A stretch of DNA of 64,000 nt from Alloyangia pacifica (GCF_020524285.1 NZ_JAIVKX010000018.1:99815-163814); one strand, 5' to 3'; counted from the first letter of the stretch, positions 8,917 through 20,166 are shown. Notes: generated by a model not told the origin, from the letters alone. Program-made: numbers and translations.

Positions 8917-9146
8917 GGCTCGTTGGTGATCGACACGATCATTCGGGCGGCAAGGTCGATGCGCCGGTGCCGCAGCGGGTGTTCTGGTGCGTGTTCGAAG
9001 GCATTGTCGCGGTGGTCCTGCTGCTCTCGGCGGGCGGGCTGAAATCGCTGCAGTCGATGGTGATCTCGACCGGCCTGCTCTTCACAATCGTGCTGCTGGT
9101 GATGTGCGTGGCGATCTGGCGAGGGCTTGCGAGCGAGCCCCGCTGA
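8917..9146 (+). pseudogene. C-terminal remnant of a BCCT (betaine/carnitine/choline) transporter
   Basis: The first bases after the IS read GSLVIDTI, then one base is missing near 8940. In the shifted frame the sequence continues GGKVDAPVPQRVFWC, FEGIVAVVLLLSAGGLKSLQ and STGLLFTIVLLVMC to a stop at 9146. This is the characteristic last two helices of BCCT transporters. Over 400 N-terminal residues are gone and none lie on the other side of the IS, so the fragment is not a simple insertion product but the edge of a deletion. It is non-functional. A betaine transporter would have fitted the betaine catabolism genes that follow. Confidence 0.82.
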
Positions 9147-9170
9147 GACACGCGCCCTCGCCAGACGGAA

Positions 9171-9203
9171 GCGTCGCGGAGCCCCTCCGCGGCGCTCTTG
9201 TTT
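9171..9203 (+). terminator. Intrinsic terminator after the BCCT remnant
   Basis: GCGTCGCGGAG, a 3-base loop and CTCCGCGGCGC (one wobble pair) are followed by TCTTGTTT. It would have terminated the transporter gene and also lies at the 3' end of the convergent regulator gene at 9224. Confidence 0.7.
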
Positions 9204-9223
9204 CAGAGAAAGCGCGCCCGGGA

Positions 9224-10267
9224 TCAGGCCGCCAGGCCTTGCTCCTGCCGCAGCGTTTGCGGGGTGCAGCCGAAGCGCCGCCGGAACATCCGGCTCAGGT
9301 GTGACGAGTCGCAGAAGCCGCAATCCACCGCGACCTGTGCGACGGACTTTTCCGCCGTGAGAAGCAGGTGATGCGCCAGCGACAGGCGGATGTTGAGGAA
9401 AGCCGCTTGCGGCGAGATGTCCAGGGCACTGCGGAAATGCCGTTCCAACTGCCGCTTGCTGTGTCCGGTCCGCTGCGCGATCTCCTCGACCGAAAGCGGC
9501 GTGTCGATGGTCTGCTGCATGAGCTGCAGTGCCCGCAAGACGATCGGGTCGCGGGTCTTGAAGCCCAGGGTGATTCCGGGTTGCGGCTTCTCGGCCTGCA
9601 GCGCGTCGTCGATGATCATGATGTGCAGGCTCTTGCTGGCCTGCGCGCGCCCCACGTGCTTTTCCACCAAGTAGGCTCCCAGATGCGCCGAGCTGGCACC
9701 GCCGGAACAGGTCAGCCGGTCGCGATCAACCACGAAAATCTGGTCCGCCACGGGATTGAGCCCCTCGAACTGCTCGAGGAAATCCGCGTGATGGAACCAG
9801 CTCACGCAGCAGCGGTAGCCCTGCATCAACCCGGCCTCGTGCAGAAGGAAGGCGCCGGTACAGACCCCCACCAGGGGTACGCCCGCATCTGCCGCCTGCC
9901 GCAGAAACTTCGTGTAAGCCGGGCCGAGCGTATGCATGTCGTCCATGAGCCCGCCGACCACGACGATATAGTCGAACCGCGTCGGATCGCCGAGCCGTTC
10001 CTTGGGCTGCACCGTGATGCCGCTGCTCGAGGGCACCGCATCCATCGTGTCGGAGACCACCGTCCAGGTGCACAGGATCGGGCGGCTGCGGTCGCCCTCA
10101 TCCGCCGCGAGCCGCAGAACGTCGACGAAATTGGCAAAGGCGCAGAGGGTGAAGCGCTTGGCCAGGATGAAACCAACCGAGAGGCGCGCATCCTCCGGCC
10201 CGCGCCGGATGGCCCGGGAAGACGCCGCGCGCGAGGTGGCTTTCCGCGGTGCAGGGAGATGGGGCAT
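9224..10267 (-). CDS. GlxA-family transcriptional regulator, GbdR-like (DJ-1/PfpI domain + AraC HTH)
   Basis: A 347-residue activator-type regulator. Residues about 25-200 form a glutamine-amidotransferase-like (DJ-1/PfpI) sensing domain (RFTLCAFANFVDVLRLAAD, FDYIVVVGGL, VPLVGVCTGAFLLHEAGLM with the nucleophile-elbow Cys). Residues about 240-340 form an AraC-type double HTH (PLSVEEIAQRTGHSKRQLERHF and VAVDCGFCDSSHLSRMFRRRFG). This is the architecture of GbdR and CdhR, activators of betaine and carnitine catabolism. ATG 10267 was chosen for the GGAG nine bases upstream. It diverges from the etf/dimethylglycine dehydrogenase genes, so control of the betaine genes is a strong inference. Confidence 0.85.
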   Translation of the reverse strand: MPHLPAPRKATSRAASSRAIRRGPEDARLSVGFILAKRFTLCAFANFVDVLRLAADEGDRSRPILCTWTVVSDTMDAVPSSSGITVQPKERLGDPTRFDYIVVVGGLMDDMHTLGPAYTKFLRQAADAGVPLVGVCTGAFLLHEAGLMQGYRCCVSWFHHADFLEQFEGLNPVADQIFVVDRDRLTCSGGASSAHLGAYLVEKHVGRAQASKSLHIMIIDDALQAEKPQPGITLGFKTRDPIVLRALQLMQQTIDTPLSVEEIAQRTGHSKRQLERHFRSALDISPQAAFLNIRLSLAHHLLLTAEKSVAQVAVDCGFCDSSHLSRMFRRRFGCTPQTLRQEQGLAA

Positions 10268-10576
10268 GCTGGCGCTCCGGGCTGCACGGAGACTCTTCGG
10301 CGGGCTGTCGTAGCCCTCATCCCCGCGTGTCGCATATGTCCTGTCTTTCGACAGCGTTTCGTCGCAATACTCTGCGCTACGAAATCGGCATCGACTTCGC
10401 CAAACGCGCCCCTGCAAGGCCGAAACGCGACGTCTACACCGGTCGGATGAACACTGGCGGAGATTTGCGACACCCCCGGGCCGTCGCCCCTGTTCTCGGC
10501 CGGATCGCAGGAACCTCCCGCATCTGCGGGCAAAGAATTCCCGGCGGCGCTCGGGACACGGCAGAGAGGAAGCGAC
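10268..10576. promoter_or_regulatory. 309-bp divergent intergenic region between GbdR-like regulator and etfB
   Basis: No convincing gene is seen. The stretch should hold divergent promoters. Two inverted copies of an eight-base word, GTGTCGCA (10327-10334) and TGCGACAC (10466-10473), flank the region, and a short dyad CTGTC-TTTC-GACAG lies near 10342-10355. These are candidate activator sites but no binder is known. The etfB ribosome-binding site AGAGGAAG lies at the right end. Confidence 0.4.
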
Positions 10577-11326
10577 ATGAAAGTGCTGGTCCCGGTGAAG
10601 CGGGTCGTCGATTACAACGTGAAGATCCGCGTGAAGGCGGACGGCACGGGCGTCGATCTGGCCAATGTGAAGATGTCGATGAACCCCTTCGACGAGATCG
10701 CCGTGGAAGAGGCCATCCGCCTCAGGGAAGCCGGCAAGGCCGACGAGGTCATCGTCGTGTCGATCGGCCCGGCGCAGGCGCAGGACGTGCTGCGCACCGC
10801 GCTCGCCATGGGCGCCGATCGTGCCATCCTGATCACCGCCGAGGGGCCGGTCGAGCCGCTCACCGTCGCCAAGCTGCTGAAGGCCGTGGTCACCGAGGCG
10901 TCCCCCGGGCTCGTGATCCTCGGCAAGCAAGCCATCGACGACGACAGCAACCAGACCGGCCAGATGCTCGCAGCACTGCTCGGCTGGAGCCAGGGCACCT
11001 TTGCCTCGGCGCTGGAGCTGGGCGAAGGCCGCGCCAAGGTCACCCGCGAGGTCGACGGCGGCCTGCAGGCCATCGAGATCGCGCTTCCGGCCATCGTCAC
11101 CGCCGATCTGCGCCTCAACGAGCCGCGCTATGCGTCACTGCCGAACATTATGAAGGCCAAGAAGAAACCGCTCGACCAGAAGACCGCCGAGGAGTTCGGC
11201 ATCTCGACCGCCCCGCGCCTCAAGGTGCTGCGCGTCGAGGAGCCCGCGGCGCGGGCGGCGGGCGTGAAAGTGGGCAGCGTCGGCGAGCTGCTCGACAAGC
11301 TCAAGACGGAAGCCGGCGTCATCTGA
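10577..11326 (+). CDS. etfB: Electron transfer flavoprotein subunit beta
   Basis: A 249-residue ETF small subunit, which binds AMP and forms a heterodimer with the FAD-carrying alpha subunit encoded next. Recognition sequences are [17 protein letters not shown] at the start, [21 protein letters not shown]-containing C-terminal helix and [21 protein letters not shown], the ETF-beta signature region. It starts at ATG 10577 behind AGAGGAAG. Its place directly before a dimethylglycine dehydrogenase-like gene suggests a dedicated ETF that takes electrons from that flavoprotein to an ETF-quinone oxidoreductase encoded elsewhere. Whether a second, housekeeping ETF exists cannot be judged here. Confidence 0.93.
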   Translation: MKVLVPVKRVVDYNVKIRVKADGTGVDLANVKMSMNPFDEIAVEEAIRLREAGKADEVIVVSIGPAQAQDVLRTALAMGADRAILITAEGPVEPLTVAKLLKAVVTEASPGLVILGKQAIDDDSNQTGQMLAALLGWSQGTFASALELGEGRAKVTREVDGGLQAIEIALPAIVTADLRLNEPRYASLPNIMKAKKKPLDQKTAEEFGISTAPRLKVLRVEEPAARAAGVKVGSVGELLDKLKTEAGVI

Positions 11327-11343
11327 GAGCGGGACCCTACACC

Positions 11344-12279
11344 ATGGCAATTCTTCTTTTCGCAGACCACGACAACGGCACGTTGTCGGAGCAGACCGCC
11401 AAGGCGCTGACCGCCGCGCTGCAGATCGGCACCGAGGTGGACATCCTGATCGCCGGCAAGGGCGCCGCCCCCGCCGCCGAGGCTGCCGCGCTGCTGACCG
11501 GCGTGCGCAGCGTGTTGCTGGCCGAGAGCGAACTTCTCGAGCACCGGCTGGCCGAAGCTACAGCCGCGCTGATCGTGGCCTTGGCGGCGGGCTATGACAC
11601 CATCCTTGCCCCGGCCACCACCACCGGCAAGAACGTGCTGCCGCGCGTCGCCGCCCTGCTCGACGTGATGCAGATCTCCGAGATCACCGAGGTCGTTTCG
11701 GCCGACACCTTCAAGCGCCCGATCTATGCCGGCAACGCCATCGAGGTGGTGCAGTCGACCGAGGCCCAAAAGGTACTCACCGTACGCACCGCAGGTTTCG
11801 CCGCCGCCGACGCCGGGGCCGCCGCCGCGCCGGTCAAGGCCGTCGAGGCCGGGACCGAAGGTGCCGGTCTGTCGAGCTTCCTCGAGAACATGCTCTCGAC
11901 CAACGACCGCCCCGAGCTGAGCTCGGCGAAGATCATCGTCTCCGGCGGCCGCGCGCTCGGCTCGGAAGAGAAGTTCCGCGAGGTGCTGAGCCCGGTCGCC
12001 GACAAGCTCGGTGCCGCCGTCGGCGCCTCGCGCGCGGCGGTCGATGCGGGCTATGCGCCGAACGACTTCCAAGTCGGCCAGACCGGCAAGGTCGTCGCCC
12101 CAGACCTTTACGTCGCCTGCGGCATCTCCGGGGCGATCCAGCACCTTGCGGGCATGAAGGACAGCAAGATCATCGTCGCGATCAACACCGACGAAGATGC
12201 ACCGATCTTCCAGGTTGCGGACTACGGTCTGGTCGGCGACCTTTTCGATGTGCTGCCGGAACTTGAGCGCCAGCTCTGA
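11344..12279 (+). CDS. etfA: Electron transfer flavoprotein subunit alpha
   Basis: A 311-residue FAD-binding ETF subunit starting at ATG 11344, 17 bases after etfB. The C-terminal half carries the ETF-alpha signature [17 protein letters not shown] followed by [24 protein letters not shown], which binds the FAD. The middle shows [15 protein letters not shown] and [24 protein letters not shown], both typical. It works with EtfB as electron acceptor of flavin dehydrogenases in the matrix or cytoplasm. A longer open frame from 10249 is only a frame continuation through etfB and is not the gene. Confidence 0.93.
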   Translation: MAILLFADHDNGTLSEQTAKALTAALQIGTEVDILIAGKGAAPAAEAAALLTGVRSVLLAESELLEHRLAEATAALIVALAAGYDTILAPATTTGKNVLPRVAALLDVMQISEITEVVSADTFKRPIYAGNAIEVVQSTEAQKVLTVRTAGFAAADAGAAAAPVKAVEAGTEGAGLSSFLENMLSTNDRPELSSAKIIVSGGRALGSEEKFREVLSPVADKLGAAVGASRAAVDAGYAPNDFQVGQTGKVVAPDLYVACGISGAIQHLAGMKDSKIIVAINTDEDAPIFQVADYGLVGDLFDVLPELERQL

Positions 12280-12288
12280 CCTCCCTCT

Positions 12289-12316
12289 CGCGCGGAAGAC
12301 GGTCGTTTTCCGCGCG
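12289..12316. other. GC hairpin between etfA and the dimethylglycine dehydrogenase-like gene
   Basis: CGCGCGGAA and TTCCGCGCG form a perfect nine-base stem around a ten-base loop, ten bases after the etfA stop. No T-run follows, so it is more likely an mRNA stabiliser or attenuator than a full terminator. Confidence 0.4.
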
Positions 12317-12398
12317 GTGAATGCCGGTTCGGCGCCATCAGCGCGCCGCGCCACACCCTATCACTTGCGTACTCCCCTCGAACAAGCGGACTGCACCC

Positions 12399-14960
12399 AT
12401 GTCTTCCTTTCCTGAACGCGCCAATGTCGTCATCGTCGGTCTCGGCGGCATCGTCGGCGCCTCGGTCGCCCACCATCTGGTAGAGCGCGGCTGGGACAAT
12501 ATCGTCGGCATCGACAAGTCCGGCATCCCCACCGATATCGGCTCGACCGGCCACGCCTCGGACTTCTGCTACTGCACCAGCCACGATCTGCTGAGCACCT
12601 GGGCGACCATGTACTCGGTCGATTTCTACGAGAAGATGGGCCACTACTCGCGCATCGGTGGTCTCGAGGTGGCGCGCGTCGGTGACGACCAGCGTATGGA
12701 AGAGCTCAAGCGCCGCTGCGACTCGGGCCGTGCCTTCGGCACCAACGTGCGGATGATCTCCGCGGCCGAGGCCAAGGAGAAATTCCCGCTTCTCGAAGAG
12801 GATCAGATCCAAGGCGCGATGTGGGACCCGGATGCGGGCCTCGTCGTTCCGCGCTCGCAGACCGTCGCCGGCAAGCTGGTCGACCAGGCCGAGAAATCCG
12901 GCAAGCTCAAGGCCTTTGCCAACACCCCGGCGCTGGAGCTGCTCACCGAGAACGGCCGCGTCACCGGCGTGAAGACCTCGCGCGGGACCATCATGGCCGA
13001 TCACGTCGTGGTCTGTGCCGGCCTCTGGGGGCGCCTGATCGCCGCGATGGCGGGTGAAGACCTGCCGGTGATGCCGGTCGATCACCCGCTGACCTTCTTC
13101 GGACCTTATGACGAGTTCGCCGGCACCGGCCTCGAGATCGGTCGTCCGCTGCTGCGCGACCAGGGCAACTCTGCCTACATGCGCGACACCGGCGATCCTG
13201 CGACCACCGAGGGTGGCCAGATGGAATGGGGCTACTACTACGAGAAGGACGTGCGGATGGTCCATCCGCGCGACATCCTCGAGAAGGGCCAGGCGCGCCT
13301 CGGGCCGTCGATGCGCGACCTCGTGCTGGAAGACGTCATCGAGCCGCTCGAAAAGGCCATGGAGCTGACCCCGATCCTCGCCGAGCTCGGCTTCAACGAG
13401 AGCCACTCGTTCAACGGCCTGCTGCAGACCACGACCGACGGCGGCCCGTCGATGGGCGAAAGCCGCAAGCTGCGTGGCCTGTGGTACGCCGTGGCGATCT
13501 GGGTCAAGGACGGCCCCGGCATGGGCAAGCTCATCGCCGATTGGATGACCGACGGGCGCACCCACATCGACCACCACGCGATCGACTATTCGCGCTTCCA
13601 GGACTTCCAGCTGAAAGAGGATTTCATCTGGGGCCGCTGCGAGGAAACCGCCGCCAAGATCTACAACCCGCCCGTCCACCCGCGCGAGCCCTTCGGCAAC
13701 GGCCGCGGCATCCGCCGCTCGCCCTTCTACGAGCGCGAGGTCGAGCTGGGTGGCTACTTCATGGAACTCGGCGGCTGGGAGCGTGCGCATGGCTATGCGG
13801 CCAACGAGCACCTGCTGGAGAAATACGCCGATCAGGTTCCGGTGCGCGAGAACGAGTGGGACAACCGCCACTTCTGGCGCGTGTCCAACGCCGAGCAGCT
13901 CGAGATGAGCGCCGATTGCGGCATCATCAACCTGTCGCACTTCCACATGACCGACATCGAGGGCCCGGACCATGTGGCGCTGATGGAATGGCTCTGCGCC
14001 GCGAAGGTCGGCGGCGACAATATGGTCGGCAAGGGCATCTACACCCACATGCTCGACGATGAGGGCAACGTGCGGGCGGACTTCACCGTCTTCCGCATGG
14101 GCGACCGCTGCCGCCTGGTGAACGGCGCCGACGCCGGTCCGCGCGACCTCGAATACATGAAGCGCACCGCGATGGACCAAGGCTTCGACGTCACCATCAC
14201 CGATGTCACCGAGAAGTTCACCACCATCGGCATCTGGGGCCCGAACGCCCGCGAGAACCTCAAGAAGGTGGTCGCGGATCCAGCCGGCCTCGATATCGAG
14301 AACTTCCCCTTCGCGGCCATCAAGCCGATCGAGATCGCCGGCAAGACCGTCACGGCCTTCCGCATCTCCTACGTCGGCGAACAGGGCTGGGAACTGCACA
14401 TGCCCTACGAGGACGGCCTCGCCGTCTGGGATGCGCTGCGCTCCACCGGGGTCATGGCGGTGGGTGTCGAGACCTATGCCAACTCGCGCCGTCTCGAGAA
14501 ATCGCTGCGCCTGCAGAACGCCGACCTGCACACGCAGTACAACCTCTACGAGGCGGATCTCTCGCGTCCGAAGGTCAAGGAAGCCGACTTCCGCGGCAAG
14601 GAGAAGCACCTCGAGTTCCGCGCCCGCGAGCACCAGCCCGCGATGCTCTGCACGCTGGTGATGAACGACAACATCGACAGCAAGGGTGTCGCCCGCTACC
14701 CGGTCAACACCATGCCGGTCATGGACCCCGAGACCGGCGACGTGCTGGTCGACGCGCTCGGCCGCCGCTCCTACACCACCTCGCAGGCCTTCGGCCCCAG
14801 CATCGGCAAGAACATCATGCTGGCCTACCTGCCCTGGGACTACTGCCAGGCCGGGCGCAAGCTGCAGGTGACCTATTTCGACGAACCCTTCGAGGTCGAG
14901 GTCGCCGGCATCGGCTACGCGCCGCTCTACGATCCGGAGAACAGCAAGCCGCGCAGCTGA
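12399..14960 (+). CDS. Dimethylglycine/sarcosine dehydrogenase-like flavoprotein (DAO + GcvT)
   Basis: An 853-residue protein with a DAO-type FAD domain at the N-terminus (NVVIVGLGGIVGASVAHHL), a middle FAO_M segment and a C-terminal GcvT aminomethyltransferase-like half that binds tetrahydrofolate (ADCGIINLSHFHM, FTTIGIWGPNAREN, YVGEQGWELHMPYE, VETYANSRRLEKSLR). The sequence GSTGHAS (His52) corresponds to the covalent-flavin His motif GSTWHAA of dimethylglycine and sarcosine dehydrogenases. The family oxidatively demethylates N-methyl amines, passes electrons to ETF and the methyl group to folate. The adjacent etfBA and betaine demethylase genes fit dimethylglycine or sarcosine as substrate. 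ATG 12399 was chosen as the first start after the etf hairpin. Substrate choice between the two is not decidable by eye. Confidence 0.82.
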   Translation: MSSFPERANVVIVGLGGIVGASVAHHLVERGWDNIVGIDKSGIPTDIGSTGHASDFCYCTSHDLLSTWATMYSVDFYEKMGHYSRIGGLEVARVGDDQRMEELKRRCDSGRAFGTNVRMISAAEAKEKFPLLEEDQIQGAMWDPDAGLVVPRSQTVAGKLVDQAEKSGKLKAFANTPALELLTENGRVTGVKTSRGTIMADHVVVCAGLWGRLIAAMAGEDLPVMPVDHPLTFFGPYDEFAGTGLEIGRPLLRDQGNSAYMRDTGDPATTEGGQMEWGYYYEKDVRMVHPRDILEKGQARLGPSMRDLVLEDVIEPLEKAMELTPILAELGFNESHSFNGLLQTTTDGGPSMGESRKLRGLWYAVAIWVKDGPGMGKLIADWMTDGRTHIDHHAIDYSRFQDFQLKEDFIWGRCEETAAKIYNPPVHPREPFGNGRGIRRSPFYEREVELGGYFMELGGWERAHGYAANEHLLEKYADQVPVRENEWDNRHFWRVSNAEQLEMSADCGIINLSHFHMTDIEGPDHVALMEWLCAAKVGGDNMVGKGIYTHMLDDEGNVRADFTVFRMGDRCRLVNGADAGPRDLEYMKRTAMDQGFDVTITDVTEKFTTIGIWGPNARENLKKVVADPAGLDIENFPFAAIKPIEIAGKTVTAFRISYVGEQGWELHMPYEDGLAVWDALRSTGVMAVGVETYANSRRLEKSLRLQNADLHTQYNLYEADLSRPKVKEADFRGKEKHLEFRAREHQPAMLCTLVMNDNIDSKGVARYPVNTMPVMDPETGDVLVDALGRRSYTTSQAFGPSIGKNIMLAYLPWDYCQAGRKLQVTYFDEPFEVEVAGIGYAPLYDPENSKPRS

Positions 14961-14986
14961 TCTGCGGCCTCACCTGAGAAAGAAAG

Positions 14987-15014
14987 CGCCGGCGGGACAC
15001 CCCGCCGGCGTTTT
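14987..15014 (+). terminator. Strong intrinsic terminator after the etf-dehydrogenase operon
   Basis: CGCCGGCGGG, a four-base loop, then CCCGCCGGCG and TTTT. The ten-base stem is perfect. It separates the operon from the convergent LysR gene. Confidence 0.85.
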
Positions 15015-15041
15015 GGTTTTCAGGGCTTCGTGTGGAGTCCC

Positions 15042-17318
<2,277 letters not shown>

Positions 17319-17324
17319 CGTGAT

Positions 17325-18407
17325 ATGGTGAACGCAAGCCCTGCCCCCCTTGGCCCTTGGACCGACGACGAACCGCTCGAGTGCGTATCGGTCCTGCCCG
17401 AAGCGGAGAACGTCGTCACTGTCTGCTTCCAGGCCCCCTCCGGTCGGCCATTCGAGTTCGACGCCGGCCAGTTCCTCACGCTGGCGCTGCCGGTGCCCGG
17501 CGGCCCGCTCTACCGGACGTTCACGATCTCTTCCTCGCCGTCGCGTCCGAAGTCGCTCACGGTAACCATCAAGGCGCAGCCGGAGTCCATCGGTGTGCGA
17601 TGGATCATCGACACGCTTCGGCCCGGAATGAAGGTCAAGGCAAATGGCCCCTCCGGCCATTTCACCGCGGCCAACCACACAGCGAAAAAGTACCTCTTCA
17701 TTTCGGCCGGGACGGGCATCACCCCGATGATGTCGATGACGACCGAGCTCTACGACCTCGGCAGCCATTGCGACATCGTCTTCGTGAACTGCGCGCGGCG
17801 GCCCTCGGACATCATTTTCAAGCGCCGTCTGGAGCATATGGCGACGCGGATCGCCGGCCTTGACCTGAAATGGGTGGTGAGCGCGCCGGACCGCTACCAG
17901 CCCTGGACCGGGTACCAGGGGCGCCTCAACCAGCTCATGCTTGGCCTGATGGCACCCGACTACCTTGAGCGCGAAGTCTTCTGCTGCGGCCCGGAGTCTT
18001 TCATGCAATCAGTGCGCGAGGCTCTCGCCGGCCTCGGCTTCGACATGGATCACTACCATCAGGAGAGCTTCCACGCCCCCGCCATTCCGGGGACGCAGCA
18101 CGTCGAGGCTCCGGTGCCCGACGACGATCTGCCCGACGAGGACATCATGGCAGAGGTCACCTTCAGCCGCTCCGGCCTGAAGCAATCCTGTGCCGAAACG
18201 GAAACGGTCCTGGCCGTGGCCCGACAGGCCGGGATCGCGATCCCGACCGGCTGCACCTTTGGCGTCTGCGGCACCTGCAAGACCAAGAAGATTTCGGGCG
18301 AAGTATATATGGTCCACAACGGTGGCATCACCGAGGACGAAATCGAAGAGGGGTATTTCCTCGCCTGCTGCTCGAACCCGCGTGGCAAGGTTGAGCTCGA
18401 ACTCTAG
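17325..18407 (+). CDS. gbcB: Glycine betaine demethylase reductase component (GbcB-like)
   Basis: A 360-residue hybrid reductase. The N-terminal two thirds are a ferredoxin-NADP reductase module (YRTFTISSSPSRPKSLTVTIK for flavin binding; GPSGHF; FISAGTGITPMMSMTTELY for the nicotinamide nucleotide; EVFCCGPESFMQSVREAL). The last 85 residues are a plant-type [2Fe-2S] ferredoxin with CTFGVCGTC and a distal Cys (LACCSNPRG). It passes electrons from NAD(P)H to the Rieske oxygenase encoded upstream. The start is ATG 17325 (GTG 17328 is adjacent). The two genes form one operon. Confidence 0.88.
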   Translation: MVNASPAPLGPWTDDEPLECVSVLPEAENVVTVCFQAPSGRPFEFDAGQFLTLALPVPGGPLYRTFTISSSPSRPKSLTVTIKAQPESIGVRWIIDTLRPGMKVKANGPSGHFTAANHTAKKYLFISAGTGITPMMSMTTELYDLGSHCDIVFVNCARRPSDIIFKRRLEHMATRIAGLDLKWVVSAPDRYQPWTGYQGRLNQLMLGLMAPDYLEREVFCCGPESFMQSVREALAGLGFDMDHYHQESFHAPAIPGTQHVEAPVPDDDLPDEDIMAEVTFSRSGLKQSCAETETVLAVARQAGIAIPTGCTFGVCGTCKTKKISGEVYMVHNGGITEDEIEEGYFLACCSNPRGKVELEL

Positions 18408-19035
18408 CCCAGATGGGGGATCCGGCTTGCGTCCGACCTGCCTCCTGCTGTTCCCTCGTTCATAACAAGAGTCTGCACCTTTATGATGTGCTACCCGACG
18501 CTGGACCGCCGGAAGCTGGAATTTCCCGCCCAGCCCAGCAATAGGCCGACGCGCCTGCCGTCTGCCCCACGGCGATGGTCAGACAGCCGACCATCAACCC
18601 GATCGCAGGCCGGTGAGGCAGCAGTCGCACGCCCCATACCAGATACACGCAGGTCAGCATCACATAGGCGGCGCCGAACAATGCCCCGCCAGCCAAGGCA
18701 AGCATCGGCGTCGCAAGAGTGGCCAAGAAACTTGCTTGAGAGCTGAGAGCGCTTCGTTCGCCAGTCGAGCCGCGATAGTCGTCCGCGCAAAAGGTCTGGA
18801 GGCAGTCCCGACAGTGCAACCTAATTCGCGGGCTTTGGAACAGGACCGCTCGGACAAGGTCAAAATATGTTGGTACATTTTCGTCGTGCTCTGTCGACGT
18901 TATGCCACTCCAAGCGCGGCATCTTCGGGTACCGGACGACAGCTCGATAAGACCCGGCGATGCTCTGAGTTGATGCCCCCGGATACATAGGAGCGTTCTT
19001 GGAGCCGCGCGGGCTCACCGGCGTGCAAGCGTGGC
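18408..19035. other. 628-bp stretch with only gene debris
   Basis: Apart from the transporter fragment at 18481-18819 nothing is recognised. The right part (18820-19035) is less GC-rich in places (AAAATATGTTGGTACATTTT near 18861) and shows no coding signal on either strand. The region ends at the GntR gene stop. Confidence 0.5.
18481..18819 (-). pseudogene. Remnant of an MFS transporter (C-terminal part)
   Basis: An open frame of 112 codons. Its middle 60 residues look like two transmembrane helices of a major-facilitator protein of the YbfB/YjiJ kind (ATPMLALAGGALFGAAYVML, then YLVWGVRLLPHRPAIGLMVG and LTIAVGQTAGASAYCWAG). The first 30 and last 12 residues are polar and unrelated, and there is no proper start or the remaining ten helices. 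I read it as a decayed fragment rather than a small membrane protein. Confidence 0.5.
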
Positions 19036-20016
19036 CTAGTCCAGCTCCGTCAGAAAGGGCAATCCAACCGGCAGGTCTTCGGGCGTCAGATTTTTGACGC
19101 GTCCGACCGCAACGTCGCAGGCCTGCTCGAGGTGCCGCTCAAGCGCCGCGGCCGCCTCGTGCGCGAAACCGCCCTGCAGCGCCTCGAGCACAAGGAGGTG
19201 CTGGTCAATCGTACTGTACACCGACGCTTCGGAACGGGTCGCGGTGAAGGAGATATGCGTCGAGATAAGGGGCAGCTGGCTGCGCTCGATGGAATCCGTA
19301 AGTATCCGGTTCCGGCAGGACAGCACGATATCGCGATGCAGCCATTGCTCGATCAGCAACAGCTCGGGAACGCCGACCTCCGACACCGCCCCGCGCATAC
19401 GCCGCAGCTCGGCGATCTGGTGCGCCACCGTCCCTTGCGGCAGAAGGTCAACCGCCTCGACCAGAGCCACCGGCTCGAGCAGCCGGCGCATGGTGTAGTG
19501 GTCCTGCACGTCCTGCTCGGTCATCGGGCCGACCTGCCAGCGCCCGTTGGCCTGCTGCCGCACCAGCCCGACGCGCTCCATCCGCGTAATGATCTCATGC
19601 GCGACGCTGCGGCTGACGCCATAATGCTCGGCCATCGCCTTTTCGTTGACGCCGAAGCTTCCGAACACCATGGCCGAGGCGATCGCCGTCTGCGCCTCCT
19701 CGAAGAGCCGTTGCCGCCAGTTGCGCGATTCAATCCCGTCTCGCGCGATGGTCGGAATGGCGAGAACCGGGGCGTCCTCGTCGCACGCCTCCGTGCCCTC
19801 ACCAAGCACGCGGTAACCGCGACGGCCGTTGAACTCCAGCAGGCCCTCGCTCTCGAGCCGCTTCAGCGCAGCGCGAATCGGCACCCGGCTGAGCGTGAAC
19901 TGACGCGCCAATTCGGACTCTCGCAGACGCATGCCCGAGCGCAGCTTGCCACTCGCAAGATTGTCGACCAGCACAGCGTAGACCACGTCCTGCAGGCGTT
20001 TCGGCTCTGGTTTCAT
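19036..20016 (-). CDS. GntR/FadR-type regulator with two winged-HTH units and an FCD domain
   Basis: A 326-residue protein. Residues 8-70 are a canonical GntR winged HTH (SELARQFTLSRVPIRAALKRL, then a wing ending RRGYRVLG). After a 30-residue linker, residues about 102-163 look like a second HTH plus wing (EKAMAEHYGVSRSVAHEIIT, GLVRQQANGRWQVGPM). Residues about 168-310 are an FCD-type helical effector domain (MRRLLEPVALVEA, IEQWLHRDIVLSCRN, DQHLLVLEALQGG). Ordinary FadR-family proteins are about 220-250 residues with one HTH, so this one is about 80 residues longer. It diverges from the TRAP transporter operon and presumably controls it. Confidence 0.88.
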   Translation of the reverse strand: MKPEPKRLQDVVYAVLVDNLASGKLRSGMRLRESELARQFTLSRVPIRAALKRLESEGLLEFNGRRGYRVLGEGTEACDEDAPVLAIPTIARDGIESRNWRQRLFEEAQTAIASAMVFGSFGVNEKAMAEHYGVSRSVAHEIITRMERVGLVRQQANGRWQVGPMTEQDVQDHYTMRRLLEPVALVEAVDLLPQGTVAHQIAELRRMRGAVSEVGVPELLLIEQWLHRDIVLSCRNRILTDSIERSQLPLISTHISFTATRSEASVYSTIDQHLLVLEALQGGFAHEAAAALERHLEQACDVAVGRVKNLTPEDLPVGLPFLTELD

Positions 20017-20091
20017 ACGATTAGTCGCCCTTTCCCGTCAGTTTCAATTGAATGCTGTTCGCTGGGTTTTTGCAATGCGTCTCCGCATATT

Positions 20092-20113
20092 TGTATCTTG
20101 CCGACATTATACA
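20092..20113. promoter_or_regulatory. Candidate operator for the double-HTH GntR regulator
   Basis: TGTAT (20092-20096) and ATACA (20109-20113) are inverted half-sites 12 bases apart, about 75 bases from the regulator start and 55 bases before the TRAP start. A plausible -35/-10 pair for the TRAP operon, TTGCAA-N17-GTATCT, overlaps the left half. The wide spacing differs from the compact GT..AC sites of ordinary FadR-type proteins. Inference only. Confidence 0.35.
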
Positions 20114-20166
20114 TTAGTTGCTACGACTCTTGCAGAGGCACTCATTTTGCCAGGGAGGAAAACACA

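Noticed and set aside
12399..14960. DMSP demethylase (DmdA), because of the GcvT-like half in a probable marine organism
   Set aside because: DmdA is a stand-alone GcvT-type protein of about 370 residues. This protein has a full N-terminal DAO flavoprotein domain with the covalent-FAD His motif and sits with etfBA, so a dimethylglycine or sarcosine dehydrogenase fits better.
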